Part shown: positions 37,939 to 53,338 of the stretch, in pieces
Position numbering within the stretch: position 1 is the stretch's first letter
Layout: every line of letters begins with the position of its first letter
DNA from: Mangifera indica
Taxonomy: Eukaryota; Streptophyta; Magnoliopsida; Sapindales; Anacardiaceae
Assembly (NCBI RefSeq): GCF_011075055.1
Contig: NW_025401146.1
Coordinates: 124,001-188,000, forward strand
DNA: 64,000 nucleotides
Reading direction: 5' to 3'
The notes under the pieces: model-generated
What the model was told of the DNA's origin: nothing
What the model saw: only the letters and a program-made list of their open reading frames with translations
Databases searched by the model: none
Made by a program: the position numbers and the translations under genes

Positions 37939-39863
37939 TCTTTCAATCTAAGCAGCAATTAACAGCTCAATTCAGCAAGTTACCAAAATCTAAAAGATAC
38001 TTAACATAAAATTAAAACTTACCAGTGTTTTAATCTACCATGCTAAGAGCCAGCAGCAGATCATCTCAACTTCTTTTGGAAAAAGTTCATATCTTTGAAC
38101 TCTAACCAACCTTAATCGGCCAGTTTTATGGAGTTGAACAAAGACTGTGAACTGGGTCGACAAGATTTCGAAGTGATCTATAAGGTAGATGTCTTTCTCT
38201 TATAAGCTAAAATCTGCACGAACAAACTTACACAGATGAACATGTTAAGGATACAAGGAAGAGCGTTGCAAAAAAAAATATTTGTCGTACTAGAATTCTC
38301 CAAGGCAAAAGAGAAGCTGCCTATTGTGTCTATCTCCTACAGGAAGCTTCATTTTTGTACAGTGGATGGTGATGTGGCACAAGCGGCCTAATCAGAAACT
38401 GGACAACTTCGCCTTAACGTCAGCAAAATGTCCACAGCCCTTTTTTTTTCCCACCCGATGTTTTGTTGAACTTTATGTATACCCATTAATTATTAAAAAC
38501 TCAAACATTTATCTATAATAATTAAAATTAACCGAATCAATTAAGTCAAATTTTAAGAATGAAATTATTATTTAACTTATAATATATAAAAATAATAAAA
38601 TATTATTTATTTTCTCCCTAAATTTAAAAAAATTAATAATTCTCCTAAATATTATATTTTTTCTTAAGATTTTTTGTTTTCTTTCTCCATTTTCTAGTGT
38701 CATCTTCAATCTGTTTCTCTCTCTTTTCTCTTTTTTGATGTTGTTTCCTAATGAAAATTCATATTTATCATTGGACGAAGGTGAAGTCTTCATTCAGAGA
38801 TGGTATCATAAAAGAGAAAGAGAAAATTTAAAAAAAAAAATGTGATATTTTAAAAGTTTAAACTTAAATAAAAATTATTAGTTTTATAAATTTAGAAGAA
38901 AAATATATAACCCTATTTGGTCCTGTTAATTCTAATAATCTAAAAGAAATATTTGTTTTTTTCATAATAAACAAATATCATTTTGAAATTACAATAATAT
39001 TCAGATAGGAATAATTCTTTTGGCAGGCCTTTTTTATATCCAAATTGATTAGGCAATTGGGCTATGCGTAAAATAAATTAACATAAAGTATCTGGAGGAA
39101 ACTCGTCAATACAAGGGGTTGAAATTACTCCGCCCTGACATTTGCTTTAATTTCAGAAAGGGCCCATATGGCTTCAACACTGTTCTGTTCTCCACCAATA
39201 CCATATTTTTCTTTTAAGTTGATGTAACCAAATTTTTGTGTAATAACATTCAAATCAAACTTATCCAAACTGAAAAATAAATTTGATTCATAAAAATTTA
39301 AAATAAATTTAATTCGAACAAACTTAAGTTCAAATTTAAACTTAAGAGTTAAATATTTTCAAGTTCAAGTTTTAGAATAATTCAATTTGTCAAAAATTTA
39401 AAAAGTTTTGATATAAATCAATTAAAATGATATTATTTTTAACCTATATTTATTAAAATAATATCGTTTTAATTATTTTTTAAAACTATAATACTAAACT
39501 AAATGTAAAACTTGACTCCTCTGAAGCAAACCAAGCTCAATGAGTTCAGACTCAAACTCAAATCGGCTCAAATCCATCCCTACACTCCATCTCCATATCT
39601 TTGATGAAACTTATACAACCGGTGGTGATTTGATCTTCCATGCAGAAAGTAAAATGGATAACAAGACAATAAACTTCTAGCAAACAACAGTATTTCAGAG
39701 GCATATATATTGCTTTAAAATTTTCAACCGTCTGTTTGAATTATTACTTTATTCCAATTACAATCGCAAACCTTCAAAAAGCTTCAGTATGGGGTCATTT
39801 TTGCCTTCCCAATGAGAGTAACATTTCACCTTAAAGCCTGATCTGGTAAAGTAACAACTGTAG
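37939..39863. other. Intergenic region, AT-rich
   Basis: HAD gene leader (to about 38130), then AT-rich DNA. The stretch 39240-39590 has a repeat-like look, ending in GACTCAAACTCAAATCGGCTCAAATCCATCCCTACACT, a phrase type common at the ends of degenerate plant MITEs. From about 39720 it is probably the adenylosuccinate lyase 3' UTR. No gene seen. Confidence 0.5.
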
Positions 39864-43578
<3,715 letters not shown>

Positions 43579-44689
43579 GAACGAATATCAAAAGGTTGAT
43601 TAGTGTGGGTGAAGCTTTGAAGGCGCAGAGTTCAGTTGTTTCAGACCAATTGGAGGTAACTTTTTCAATTTTTTTTTTTGGGGTTAAGCCCCTAATTTCG
43701 CAAACCCCATTAAACTAGTTTACTTTTCTGAAAGCCCATAAAAATTATAAAATGTGACCCGGAGCCCAATCTGGATTGACGCATAACCTAAAAAATTCTC
43801 AATCTTCAAATGAAAGCCCAAGTCCAACACTAGCCTCAAAAGCCCAAGCCCAATAATAATCTAATTTAATAGATTTAGATTTTTTTTAAAGTGACAATTA
43901 ATATTAATATTAACACTTAATTAGGATTAATATCAATCTTTATTACTATCAAAATTTTGTGCGTAATTTAGTTCAAACTATAAAATTGGATCAAATTGTT
44001 TGAAATAATATTATTTGATTTATAAAGTAGTTTGGTTTGGATTGATAAATTAAAAAAAATTACTGTTTAAGTTATAATTTGAAAAGCTTACAAATTGAAC
44101 CAAACTATAAATCATTTTAAATACATATATAAAAATATATTTAATTAAATTTTTTAATAAAAAATGAGATGTACCACTTGTTTTTTTATATATATTTTGT
44201 TATATTCTCTTCATATTTATTGTATATGTATTTCATATTCATTTTACATGTTTATTCTATATCTTAGATAACTATAATTCAATTGTTATTTATTAAGTAC
44301 GAAATATTTGAAATTAAAAGATTTTTAATATAATCCAACTATAATCCAAATTAGATTCAACTTTATTTTTTAAGTTTAATTATATTTGATTTAAAACATA
44401 AAATGATTTGAAATTTTTTAAAATCTCTTATTTCAGTTTGGTTTTAACAAAAAATTAAACCATACCAAAATGAACCATGCACAAACGTTATTAATAACAA
44501 TAAAATAGTTAGAGATGACAATTTCGACTTAAATTTAAGGTTCCTGACCCTAACAGAGAGAGAACTCTCTTATAAAAACAAAGATAAGAATAAAAAACAT
44601 CCTCATAATTGGTGATAGCTTGGTAAGTCACCATGTATATGAAAAATATTGCTTCACTTAGCTTCATGGTCACTTGTTATTAACAGGTT
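43579..44689. other. ADSL upstream region and AT-rich intergenic DNA
   Basis: Past the site II cluster, 43960-44480 is AT-rich with partly inverse-complementary ends: near the left end TAAAGTAGTTTGGTTTGGAT and near the right end TTTCAGTTTGGTTTTAACAA and AACCATACCAAAATGAACCA. This may be a short non-autonomous hAT-like element. No gene. Confidence 0.4.
43733..43852 (-). promoter_or_regulatory. Cluster of five site II elements upstream of ADSL
   Basis: AGCCCA occurs at 43733, 43763, 43815, 43841 and 43847 (TGGGCT on the ADSL strand), 155-275 bases upstream of the ADSL start codon. Site II clusters are TCP-factor targets in growth-linked genes such as ribosomal-protein and proliferation genes, which fits a purine-synthesis enzyme. 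Position and spacing are seen; function is inferred. Confidence 0.5.
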
Positions 44690-44699
44690 TGTGATTGTA

Positions 44700-46060
44700 G
44701 GAGGAGTTCCTCACTAAATCAACACCAGACAAGGGACCCGTTAGGTTGATGATGTGCATGGGAGAAGCATTGAGGACCATTGCTTTTAAGGTCAAAACTG
44801 CTTCTTGTGGAGGAACAGCGTGTGTCAATTCCTTTGGAGATGAGCAGCTTGCTGTGGATATGCTTGCCAACAAGCTTCTATTTGAGGTCAGAATTGATAA
44901 TCTTTAAACTTAATGCACGAAAATAATGGAAATCTAACTGAGTTTTGATGCATAGGCCTTGACTTACTCACACTTCTGCAAAATATGCTTGCTCTGAAGA
45001 AGTGCCTGAGCTGCAAGACATGGGAGGGCCAGTTGAAGGTCTTGCATATTTTATAATTTTCTAGTGATTCAAATACTGAAGTTAGTAACAAGATTGAACA
45101 ACTTGAACAGGTGGATTCAGTGCAGCTTTCGATCCTCCTGATGGATCTAGCATTGTGGACACAAATTTTACAGTATGCACCATCTTTGGGGTGTGGCCTG
45201 GAGATAAATTAACTGGGGTCACAGGAAGAGATCAAGTTGCTGCAGCCATGGGAATTTATGGTCCTCGTACCACTTATGTTCTTGCTTTTGAGGATGTTAC
45301 AGGCACCCATGAGTTCCTTCTTCTTGATGAAGGTTTGCTTGCATCAATAAAATCTGTTAAAAAATGTTCATCAAAAGTATTGGAGCCCTGAATCGCAACG
45401 TATCTTGTAAAATAATGTTTCTGCAATGCACTGCTCAGGAAAATGGCAACATGTCAAATAGACAACAGAGTTTGGTGAAGGAAAACTTTTCTCCCCCGGA
45501 AATTTGAGAGCAACTTTTGATAACCCTGAGAATAACAAGGCACAATGTTGTTTCTTTCTACCCAGAAATGGAGTTTTTATCAACTTATTTCATCTTTTCT
45601 TTGTTGCTCAACAGCTGATAAACTATTATGTAAGAGAGAAATACACACTGAGATACACAGGAGGAATGGTGCCAGATGTCAATCAGGTCTTCCCAACTAA
45701 TCCAAACTTTAGTTTTTTCTCCAGGTTTTTATTTACTCATTGTTTAACTTGTTGAGTGCACATTATTGTAAAAGAGAAGGGTATCTTCACAAATGTGACT
45801 TCGCCACCTTCAAAAGCTAAGTTGAGGGTATTGTTTGAGGTGCCTCCTTTGGGATTCTTGGTTGAAAAAGCTGGAGGTTACAGTAGTGATGGCAATATCT
45901 CTGTACCAGACAAGGTGATCAACAATCTTGATGAAAGAACCCAAGTCGCTTATGGCTCCAAGAATGAAATAATCCGTTTTGAAGAAATTCTGTATGGATC
46001 CTCAAGGCTCAAGGGGGTTCCACTTGGAGCAGCTGCTCAAGTGCTGCTTTCATTTTCTTA
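44700..46060 (+). pseudogene. Sedoheptulose-1,7-bisphosphatase pseudogene
   Basis: Retains introns but lacks the transit peptide and N-terminus. Pieces: about 44700-44886 ([20 protein letters not shown]), 44956-45038 (ALTYSHFCK then a one-base insertion before [13 protein letters not shown]), 45111-45332 ([40 protein letters not shown]), 45439-45537 (WQHVK, TAG stop, then [13 protein letters not shown]), 45615-45686 ([20 protein letters not shown]) and 45762 onward ([20 protein letters not shown] through [14 protein letters not shown]). The metal-binding loop DPLDGSS of active SBPase and FBPase is changed to DPPDGSS. An active SBPase would be a plastid Calvin-cycle enzyme; this copy has a frameshift and a nonsense codon and cannot encode one. 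Because introns remain, it arose by DNA duplication, not retroposition. Confidence 0.9.
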
Positions 46061-46366
46061 TTTTTCTTCATATGCCGTCAAATATTCTAGTTGTCCAGGG
46101 ACTTGGAATTGCTTTGTTATCAGATAAATAATCAAGCAGGTGTCATTAATATTCAATTGACCATTTCTTTTTCCCGAAAAAATGTGCTCTTAACAAATAA
46201 ATAACAAAGACTAGATGCCAAGGAGTTATCTTCTTGTAAGCTCCTCCCTTGGCTTCCTGAGGAAGAAACATGCCAAAAGTTACATCGTTACCTAAGATTC
46301 CTGCACGATTAACTATGCCAAAGTTCACTATTAACTTAATAAGCCACCTTGTGGTATGCTATGCAA

Positions 46367-47090
46367 ATGGAAGAAACAAGTAAGCTCCAATACTAGCTGA
46401 AGATTTCATATTTGGCCAGGTGAAAACATCATCGAGTCATAGAACTACCCAGATCAAAGCAAGATATTGATAGAAAATGGTAATTTTTCTGCCTTGTCTA
46501 TGTAATATGAAAATGAGGTTATCTTTCTCCCCACTTTGCACTGTCCATGAATTAAATACATTGCTTAGTTATGATTTACTGAGTTTTAACTGCTGGCTTA
46601 GGCATTTCAAGCAAGAAGGGGCAAGTGGGTTGGATCAATTAGTAGACTTGTTGATGCACCTATTGACAGAGTTTGGATTATGGTTTCTCAAACCAAAAAA
46701 CTACCAGAATGGATGCCAATGGTTGAAAGGTGCACTGACTTAGCTGGAGAAGGAGTTCCAGGCTATGTTCGGCTTGTCTCCAGATTCATGTTCCCTCAAG
46801 ATGATGGGGAAAGGTCATGGATCAAGGAGAGGCTAGTTTCCATGGACTCATCAGTGCACAGTTTCGTTTACAAAATGGAAGCAAGCAATGTGGGTTTAGA
46901 TGGATCTGTAAATTCATTAAAACTTGTAGATTATGGGGATGATTCAACTCTAGTTAACTGGTCATTTGAGATAGATCCTGTAGAAGGGGCTTCCGAGGAA
47001 AGTATTATAGATTATCTAGGATTTCTCTATAAATCTTGCATAAACAGGATTGGCAGTGCCATAGAAGCATCATCATCAAATAAGATTTAA
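46367..47090 (+). CDS. Bet v 1/START-like polyketide cyclase family protein
   Basis: Two coding exons, 46367-46379 and 46612-47090, giving 163 residues. The first exon (MEET plus one base) is inferred from a GTAAGC donor and an acceptor at TTTCAAG that restores the frame into RRGKWVGSISRLVDAPIDRV. Typical stretches are WMPMVERCTDLAGEGVPGYV, RSWIKERLVSMDSSVHSFVY, LKLVDYGDDSTLVNWSFEID and IDYLGFLYKSCINRI, the C-terminal helix of the hydrophobic-ligand-binding helix-grip fold. It belongs to the polyketide cyclase/dehydrase and lipid-transport superfamily, close to lachrymatory-factor-synthase-like proteins; ligand and role are unknown. It sits directly after the SBPase pseudogene in the same orientation. 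No lesion seen in exon 2. Confidence 0.8.
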
Positions 47091-48758
47091 GAGCATGTTT
47101 TGTGTTGTGCTGTCTCAATTGTAAAGTTGCAGCATCTTTCATTGTTATCTACACTAATATATGATGCCAACTGAAAAACGCATTCGATGTTTTCAAACCA
47201 TGTTGTCTCAACTGTCAATTCTGATGCATCATAGAAATCCCTGTAGCAGGTAATTGATACACTTTGTTTTCCCTGCCAGTCCAGCCTGACTAGTCTTAAT
47301 TGAATTAGCTAATTTATTCAGAGAATAGACAATTTAACTAGTCCTTAACAGTTTATTCTGATGTGCCCCTTTCATAGGAAAAGAACTAAGCACTTTAGTC
47401 CAGAGAAATAATCAAGGAAATAAGCTTCATGAGATCTTGCTATGGAAAGCAAGTTCAATTCAAATGAATCTTGTTGGGGATTTTTATGTCACTTTTAGAA
47501 GTTAAAACCAATCAAACATGTTACAATCTGACATGCCAATCCTGGAAAAGAACCTCAATAATGACATGAGAAGAGAATATTGTGGACTCCTCCAGAAAAT
47601 ACAGTACACAACACAACATGCCGAGGCCAAAAGAGCATCCTTGATAATTAAGTTAGCAAAAACCCAGTTGAGGAAGGCGATTGGTTCCGACAAATTACAG
47701 TTGAGATGGTTGGATAGTGGTAATCATTGCACTGTTAAAGATCCCACTTCAGACACCCTTTTAGGCTTTCTTCTTTATACGTACTACTAATATTTGCTTC
47801 TCTTTTCCTTCCTAGCCCAAAAGGAATCACATTTAGAATACCAAGCCATACTAAGCTTAATATAATTTGATAAATGTGTGTGTTTACAAGCAGGTGTACA
47901 GAAAAGAGACAGAGACAGAATTAGGCTAATTTTAATAATGTAAAGTTTGGTTAACTTAGGTGAAGTATTGGACAAAAAACATATGGGATTTGAAGAACCC
48001 CAGGTGAAAAAGAAGTGGGAATTGAAATAGATAGAAATGGCTAAGAAAGCCATTTCTATGTTACCACACACCCCATATCTTATATGTATTATAAGCTTCT
48101 GAGCAGAGGACCAGTTATAAAGTCCATGAAAGCCATTTCTCCACTAGAGAGTTAAGTCTCATATACAATTAATACATAGAATTAGACCACTGCCCACCAC
48201 CACTATATCCAGTCATCTCCCATGTATATTTGTGCTATTCTGGAAGATTAGCTGCATTTGCAAGCCTACATTAGTGATACCATATACTGCTTTCCCTCCA
48301 CAAGGGATTGATTAACTATTAAGTTACAACCAGAGTTTCATTGAGAAGGCAGCTGGTTATTATAATGGTATAGCTAATTAAGATTTAAAAAATGATAATT
48401 ATAACAAAGTAGAATACTGGAGGATCTATGGAAAATATGTGAAACCCTTCAATTTTCAAGGAGATGGGATGTTTCAACTTTCAAAATAGAGGTCGCAGTC
48501 AACTGAAGATGGCAGCAAGGGCTGAATAGCCAGGTAGCATACTTCCAGATGCATACATTTGACTACTTTGTGTGGCAAGCAAGAGAACTTAGAAGAATTT
48601 GTACAAGCCTGAAATTTTCCATTCACCTAACAAAGTAAAATGACATGGCATCAAAGACTTCATTTTAAACTTAAATACTCAGGCGTGCATTGATGTTTAA
48701 AATAGCCTTAAATTATTCTCAAAGACCTAGAGAAAGAGGGAGAGAGAGATAGAGAGGG
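47091..48758. other. Intergenic region between the START-like gene and the laccase relic
   Basis: No gene is supported. ORFs on both strands at 47502-47790 overlap each other and show no family I recognise. 48060-48700 is AT-rich; a purine-rich GA tract precedes the laccase start. Confidence 0.5.
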
Positions 48759-51441
48759 ATGACATCTTTGCTTTGGGCAATGCTGCCGGTGACTTCCATT
48801 TTTCCAGCATTTGTCGAGTCAATGGTTCTTCACTATAATTTAAATGTAAGTTGACCCTTGTTAGAATGGAAAAGGCTAAATAAGAGAGTGAATATACTCA
48901 TATTAGTGTCAAATTTATACAGGTGGTCATGGCAAACTTCACAAAACTTTGTTCAACGAAGTCTCTAGTCATTGTTAATGGGAAGTTCCCAGGGCCAACT
49001 CTGTATGCAAGAGAAGGTGATAATGTGCTCATAAGGGTCACCAATCAAGTTTAATATAATGTTACAATCCACTGGAGAGACATATTATACACTGACTTTA
49101 ACAAGAATTTATGTTGCTTATCATGCAATTTAGCCATTGATAATGAATGAATGATTCCTAAAATCTTCTTAAAAAGTATGAAATATGCGTCATGGTGTCA
49201 GGCAGCTTTGAACCGGCTGATATGATGGACCCGCTTAAGTTACCCAACGTCCAATACAACCAGGGCAAAACTATTTGTACAATTTCACCTTAATAGGACA
49301 AAGAGGCACACTTCTCTGGCATGCACATATTTCCTGGCTAAGAGCAACATTACATGGAGCAATTGTTATTTTTCCTAAGAAAGGTGTTCCTTATGCTTTT
49401 CCTAAACCTGATAAGGAAAAGATCGTTGTTTTAGGTGAGCACAAAGTTCATATTAAGCATATCAACAAATCAAAGTGTCTTCAGCTGCTGTTCGTAATGT
49501 AATTTTGTTGTCTTAATTGTCGGTGAATGGTGGAAAGCAGATGTTGAAGCTGTGGTCAACCAGGCTGCACAGACTGGTTTGCCACCAAATAAATCAGATG
49601 CTCACACCATTAATGGCTATCCAGGACCGGTTGCAAATTGCCCTTCTCAGTGTACTGACTTGGGGTGTCTTTGAAGATTTTACTATTCATAGTAGAAAAG
49701 GAGAGGTTATAAACAAAATTATAAGCATCTTTTCATAGATTTGAATAGACTGAAATTGATAATTTAGTATCAAATCATGCATACCCCATCAACAAGTGGT
49801 ATCATATCCAGATTGAATTGATCCATTTCTGTGTCTTAATCAGATTTTAATTTTGCAGGTTTCACTTTACATGTTGAAAGTGGGAAGACATACTTGCTAA
49901 GGATTGTCAATGCAGCAGTAAATGATGAACTCTTTTTCAAAATTGCTGGACATGATCTTACCACTGTTGAATTTGATGCATCCTACACTAAGCCTTTCAA
50001 AGCTGGCACAATATTTATTGGTCCAGGCCAAACCACAAATGCCCTTTTAACATCTGATAAGGCCAATGGCAAATGCTTAATAACCATCTCTCCTTTCATG
50101 GACACCCTTGTTGCTGTCAACAATGTCACTGGTTTTGCATTCTTGCGCTACAAGGGAACCGTGGCCCTTTTGCCTACCACCTTCACTGACATTCCTGCTT
50201 TAAATGCCACTGCAGTAACAAATGCTTTCAAAGATAATCTTCGAAGCCTTAATTCAAATGATTACCCTGCAAAAGTCCCACAAACTGTGGATCATTCACT
50301 GCTATTTGCTATGGCTGTTGATGTCAGTCCATGTGCAACATGTGTTAATGGTACCAGAGTAGTGGCAGACATTAATAATATCAGCTTTGTATTGCCATCT
50401 ACATCTCTTCTTCAGGCACATTACTATAACAAGTGGAGTTTTCACTAATGATTTCCCAGCAGCAACCCGAACAATACCCTATAATTACACAGGGAACTTA
50501 ACAGCAGCTAATCTCCAGACCTTGACCGGCACAAGGCTCTACAGAGTGGCATATAATTCAACCATTCAAGTAGTGCTTCAAGGCACAAGTCTAATAGCCC
50601 CAGAGAACCATCCAACATATTTGCATGGATTAAACTTCTGTGCGGTTGGCAATGGACTTGGAAACTTTGATCCATATAAAGATCCACAGAATTTTAATCT
50701 TGTTGATCCTGTAGAGAAGAACACCATTGGAGTGCCAACTGCTGGATGGACAGCAATAAGATTCAGAGCAGATAACCCAGGTAAATCTAGTAAGTTTATT
50801 CCATTTTCATAATTCTCTTGGCGATCTTATCACAAGGTTCCACAGCAATTTCAAGAAAGTAATCTAACTTATACAAACATATTAGTCATTGTCTGGAAAA
50901 TGAAATTCCACCTACTTCATAGTCTTGGAAAAGAAGTATACAAGCTTCTGCCCATTTTGTCAAATTAGGCTGATATCCTAGTAATATTTCCCACTTTTGG
51001 CGTTTCTTCTCAACTCTTTTAAGATAAAAGGTTTATGAAAAGAGCTAAATTTAGCATATACAAGTCATCTCTATTTAGCAAATTCCCTACAAAATGGTTC
51101 TATTTACCGATTTAATGATATTATTTATTTCATTGATAATCTTTCACTAACATTGTACACTAATTTGAATAAGCTCGAGTCACTCATATTCATTATAAAC
51201 ATGTATATTTAGAGAGGAAGACCAAAACCTTATACAATGAATCCTAAAGATCATTCACAAACGATGTGAGATTGTGACATGATTTATTGCTGTATTGGTT
51301 GTGGTGGCAGGTGTATGGTTCTTGCATTGTCATTTAGAAGTGCACACGACGTGGAGGCTTAAGATGGCATTTGTGGTGGAGAATGGGAAGGGCCCCAAAG
51401 AATCACTAATACCTTCTCCTCTTGATCTTCCAAAGTGCTAA
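48759..51441 (+). pseudogene. Laccase pseudogene (multicopper oxidase)
   Basis: Full-length gene relic. Exon 1 (48759-48845) encodes a signal peptide ending in SMVLHYNLN; exon 2 (from 48923) has [20 protein letters not shown] but a TAA where QYNVTIHW should begin; the next exon near 49193-49436 has in-frame TGA, TGA and TAA before [20 protein letters not shown] and [20 protein letters not shown]. Splice sites around intron 2 and before GEWWKADVEAVVNQ (about 49528) are lost. From 49859 a long intact stretch runs GFTLHVESGKTYLLRIVNAA to [14 protein letters not shown], then a two-base loss at about 50430 shifts the frame before GVFTNDFPA. The C-terminal copper site [10 protein letters not shown] near 51340 and the end [14 protein letters not shown] tail remain. 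Laccases oxidise monolignols in the apoplast. This copy cannot make an active enzyme. Confidence 0.92.
49905..49925 (+). promoter_or_regulatory. Degenerate miR397-target-like site in the laccase relic
   Basis: Laccase mRNAs carry a miR397 site over the codons for R-I-N-A-A-L-N-D. Here the codons read R-I-V-N-A-A-V-N-D and the 21 bases differ from the usual complementary site at about five or six positions, including two in the seed region. Pairing would be weak. Confidence 0.25.
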
Positions 51442-51598
51442 AGCAAATTAATAGAGGCTTTAAAAGTGGAAGGTGGAGAGTTTAGAGTAGAGATTATGAG
51501 TGTAAAATATAAACGAGGATGCGAGTGATAAAATATAAGAAGTGCAAAAGGAGCAACAGCACGTGGGTGGTTAAAGTATGAAAAAACATGAGAAGCTT

Positions 51599-51671
51599 CG
51601 CGCCAGATAGGGGTCGAACCTATGACCTTCTGCTTAGGAAACAGACGCTCTATCCACTGAGCTACAGGCGC
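51599..51671 (-). tRNA. trnR-CCU: tRNA-Arg (anticodon CCU)
   Basis: A 73-base cloverleaf on the minus strand. The D-arm GTAGCTCAGTGGATAGAGC, anticodon arm TCTGTTTCCTAAGCAGA with loop TTCCTAA, and T-arm AGGTTCGACCCCT are all standard, containing the internal A and B boxes. The acceptor stem pairs except for one U-U mismatch at position 6-67. Anticodon CCU decodes AGG. The gene has no intron and lies about 160 bases past the laccase relic. Confidence 0.95.
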
Positions 51672-53338
51672 TTTGTTGATACCAACAATAAATAATTACC
51701 CTTGTTCACATCATGTGGGTATAGAATAAATATGTCATGTTATGTGTATAATTTTAGTACAAATATGATATATCATCGTATGATTAAATATTATTTTATT
51801 TTTAATTTAAAATTATTCAATCATGTAGATATAGTTTTATTGAGAATAAATTCACGTAATTTAAATAATAAGATATTACATTACGACGCAAATTATAATC
51901 TTTTTTAACATCTTTTAACTTGAATAAGCGAAACTAAGTTATTATTATAACCCGTAAGCCTTGTTAGTAAATATGGGAATGGAAAAAATATTATAAGGAT
52001 TATATGGGTATTAATATAATGAATAGTAAAAAGTATGCTTGTAAAAATATAATTATAAAATTTAGATACAATACAAAATTTAAAATGTGTATATATGAGT
52101 TTAATATGATCTATTATTTATGAAACATTTTAAAAATAAAATAATATTAATCTTGATTTTAGCACTTTTCATGAACCATTTAGTTAAAATTAATATAATA
52201 TTTCAAATGCTAAGTTTTTAATTAAGTATTAAACATAATATAATATAATACATAATCAAAATTCAAATTATAATTTTACGACTCTCAAATAGAATACATA
52301 GTCACATTTCAATTATAATCAATTCAAACTTGTTACTCAATTCGAGTTTAACTTTCTTAAATTGAATTAATTTTAATTCAAATGATTATAATAACAAATA
52401 TATTTAATTATTATAGATAATTGTAAAAAATTATTTTAAATAAATTTTATATGATTTATAATAATTTAAAATTAGATTAAATAGTAAATTAGTTAAACAA
52501 TAAATTTAATCACCAACCTAGTTTTGAAAACCTTGATGAAGAGGGTCGAGCCCAACTTCCCCAGATAGAGTTAAACCTGAATAATCCCATATTTAAGTTT
52601 GGCTTGCCTTGAATTCATTAAATTATTTGACGTGAAATATTTTCTGAAAAGCATATGGGAATATTGAGAAGTGCGTGACTCAAACCACGCAGCCATACCA
52701 ATGGAGACACCTCTCGAGTCTCCTTTTTCTACACCTCTTCAACTCTTCTTCAATCTACAATCTTTACTCAGAATCCTTTCGTTTTCGTTCTGTTTGGATG
52801 TCTGAGGTCTCACTTTCTCTATAATCTTTACTTCTATTTTCTTTCTTCTCTTCAAACAAACCAACTCAAATCATAATATTTTCCGCTTTTTATCTTTCTT
52901 TCCAACTTGTTCCTGTCCTTCAATTCTTGGGATTTTGATTTCTTAATGTGACTTTCGTGCTTATTCTCTTCGCTTATGGCTGAGAGTTGCAGTTCAAAGT
53001 AGAATAAATTCTATCTTTTTCTTGGAAATTAATTGTTCAACTTCTTTTCTGCTTCTTCAAGTTTAAAGGTCTCATGTTGGATTTTTGTTTTTTCGTCTCT
53101 CTCATACCCGAGAACAAGATTGGATTTTTTTCTTGTATTATCGAGATTCTCGTCGTTTCTTCAAAGGAGGGTCGTTTTTAGATTTTTTTTAGTTTATGCC
53201 TTTAACCAAAAAACAAAAAATTGTTCTTGATTCCCTGTACAATGATTCTAAATCTGCTTCGTTTTTAATCATTCGTAAACCCATTATGAACTTCTAAGTA
53301 TTAACTTCTTCTATCATCGCAAAATAAAACTTCTTAAT
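51672..53338. other. Intergenic region and DIV copy A leader
   Basis: A MITE-like palindrome lies at 51705-51860. The rest to 52640 is very AT-rich with no gene. From about 52840 it is the leader region of the first DIV-like gene, repeated upstream of copy B from about 55432. Confidence 0.6.
51705..51860. repeat. MITE-like AT-rich palindrome, copy 7
   Basis: Arms ATATCATCGTATGATTAAAT and ATTATTCAATCATGTAGATA around a TTTTATTTTTAATTTAAAA core, with ATATAGTTTTATTGAGAATA at the right end. It lies immediately beyond the tRNA. Confidence 0.55.

Noticed and set aside
47502..47790. ORFs on both strands between the START-like gene and the laccase relic
   Set aside because: They overlap each other, have no recognisable domain and show no splice or promoter context.
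49075..49192. Insertion splitting the laccase HWHG motif
   Set aside because: Its position fits the normal laccase intron 2 whose splice sites have decayed, so an insertion is not needed.
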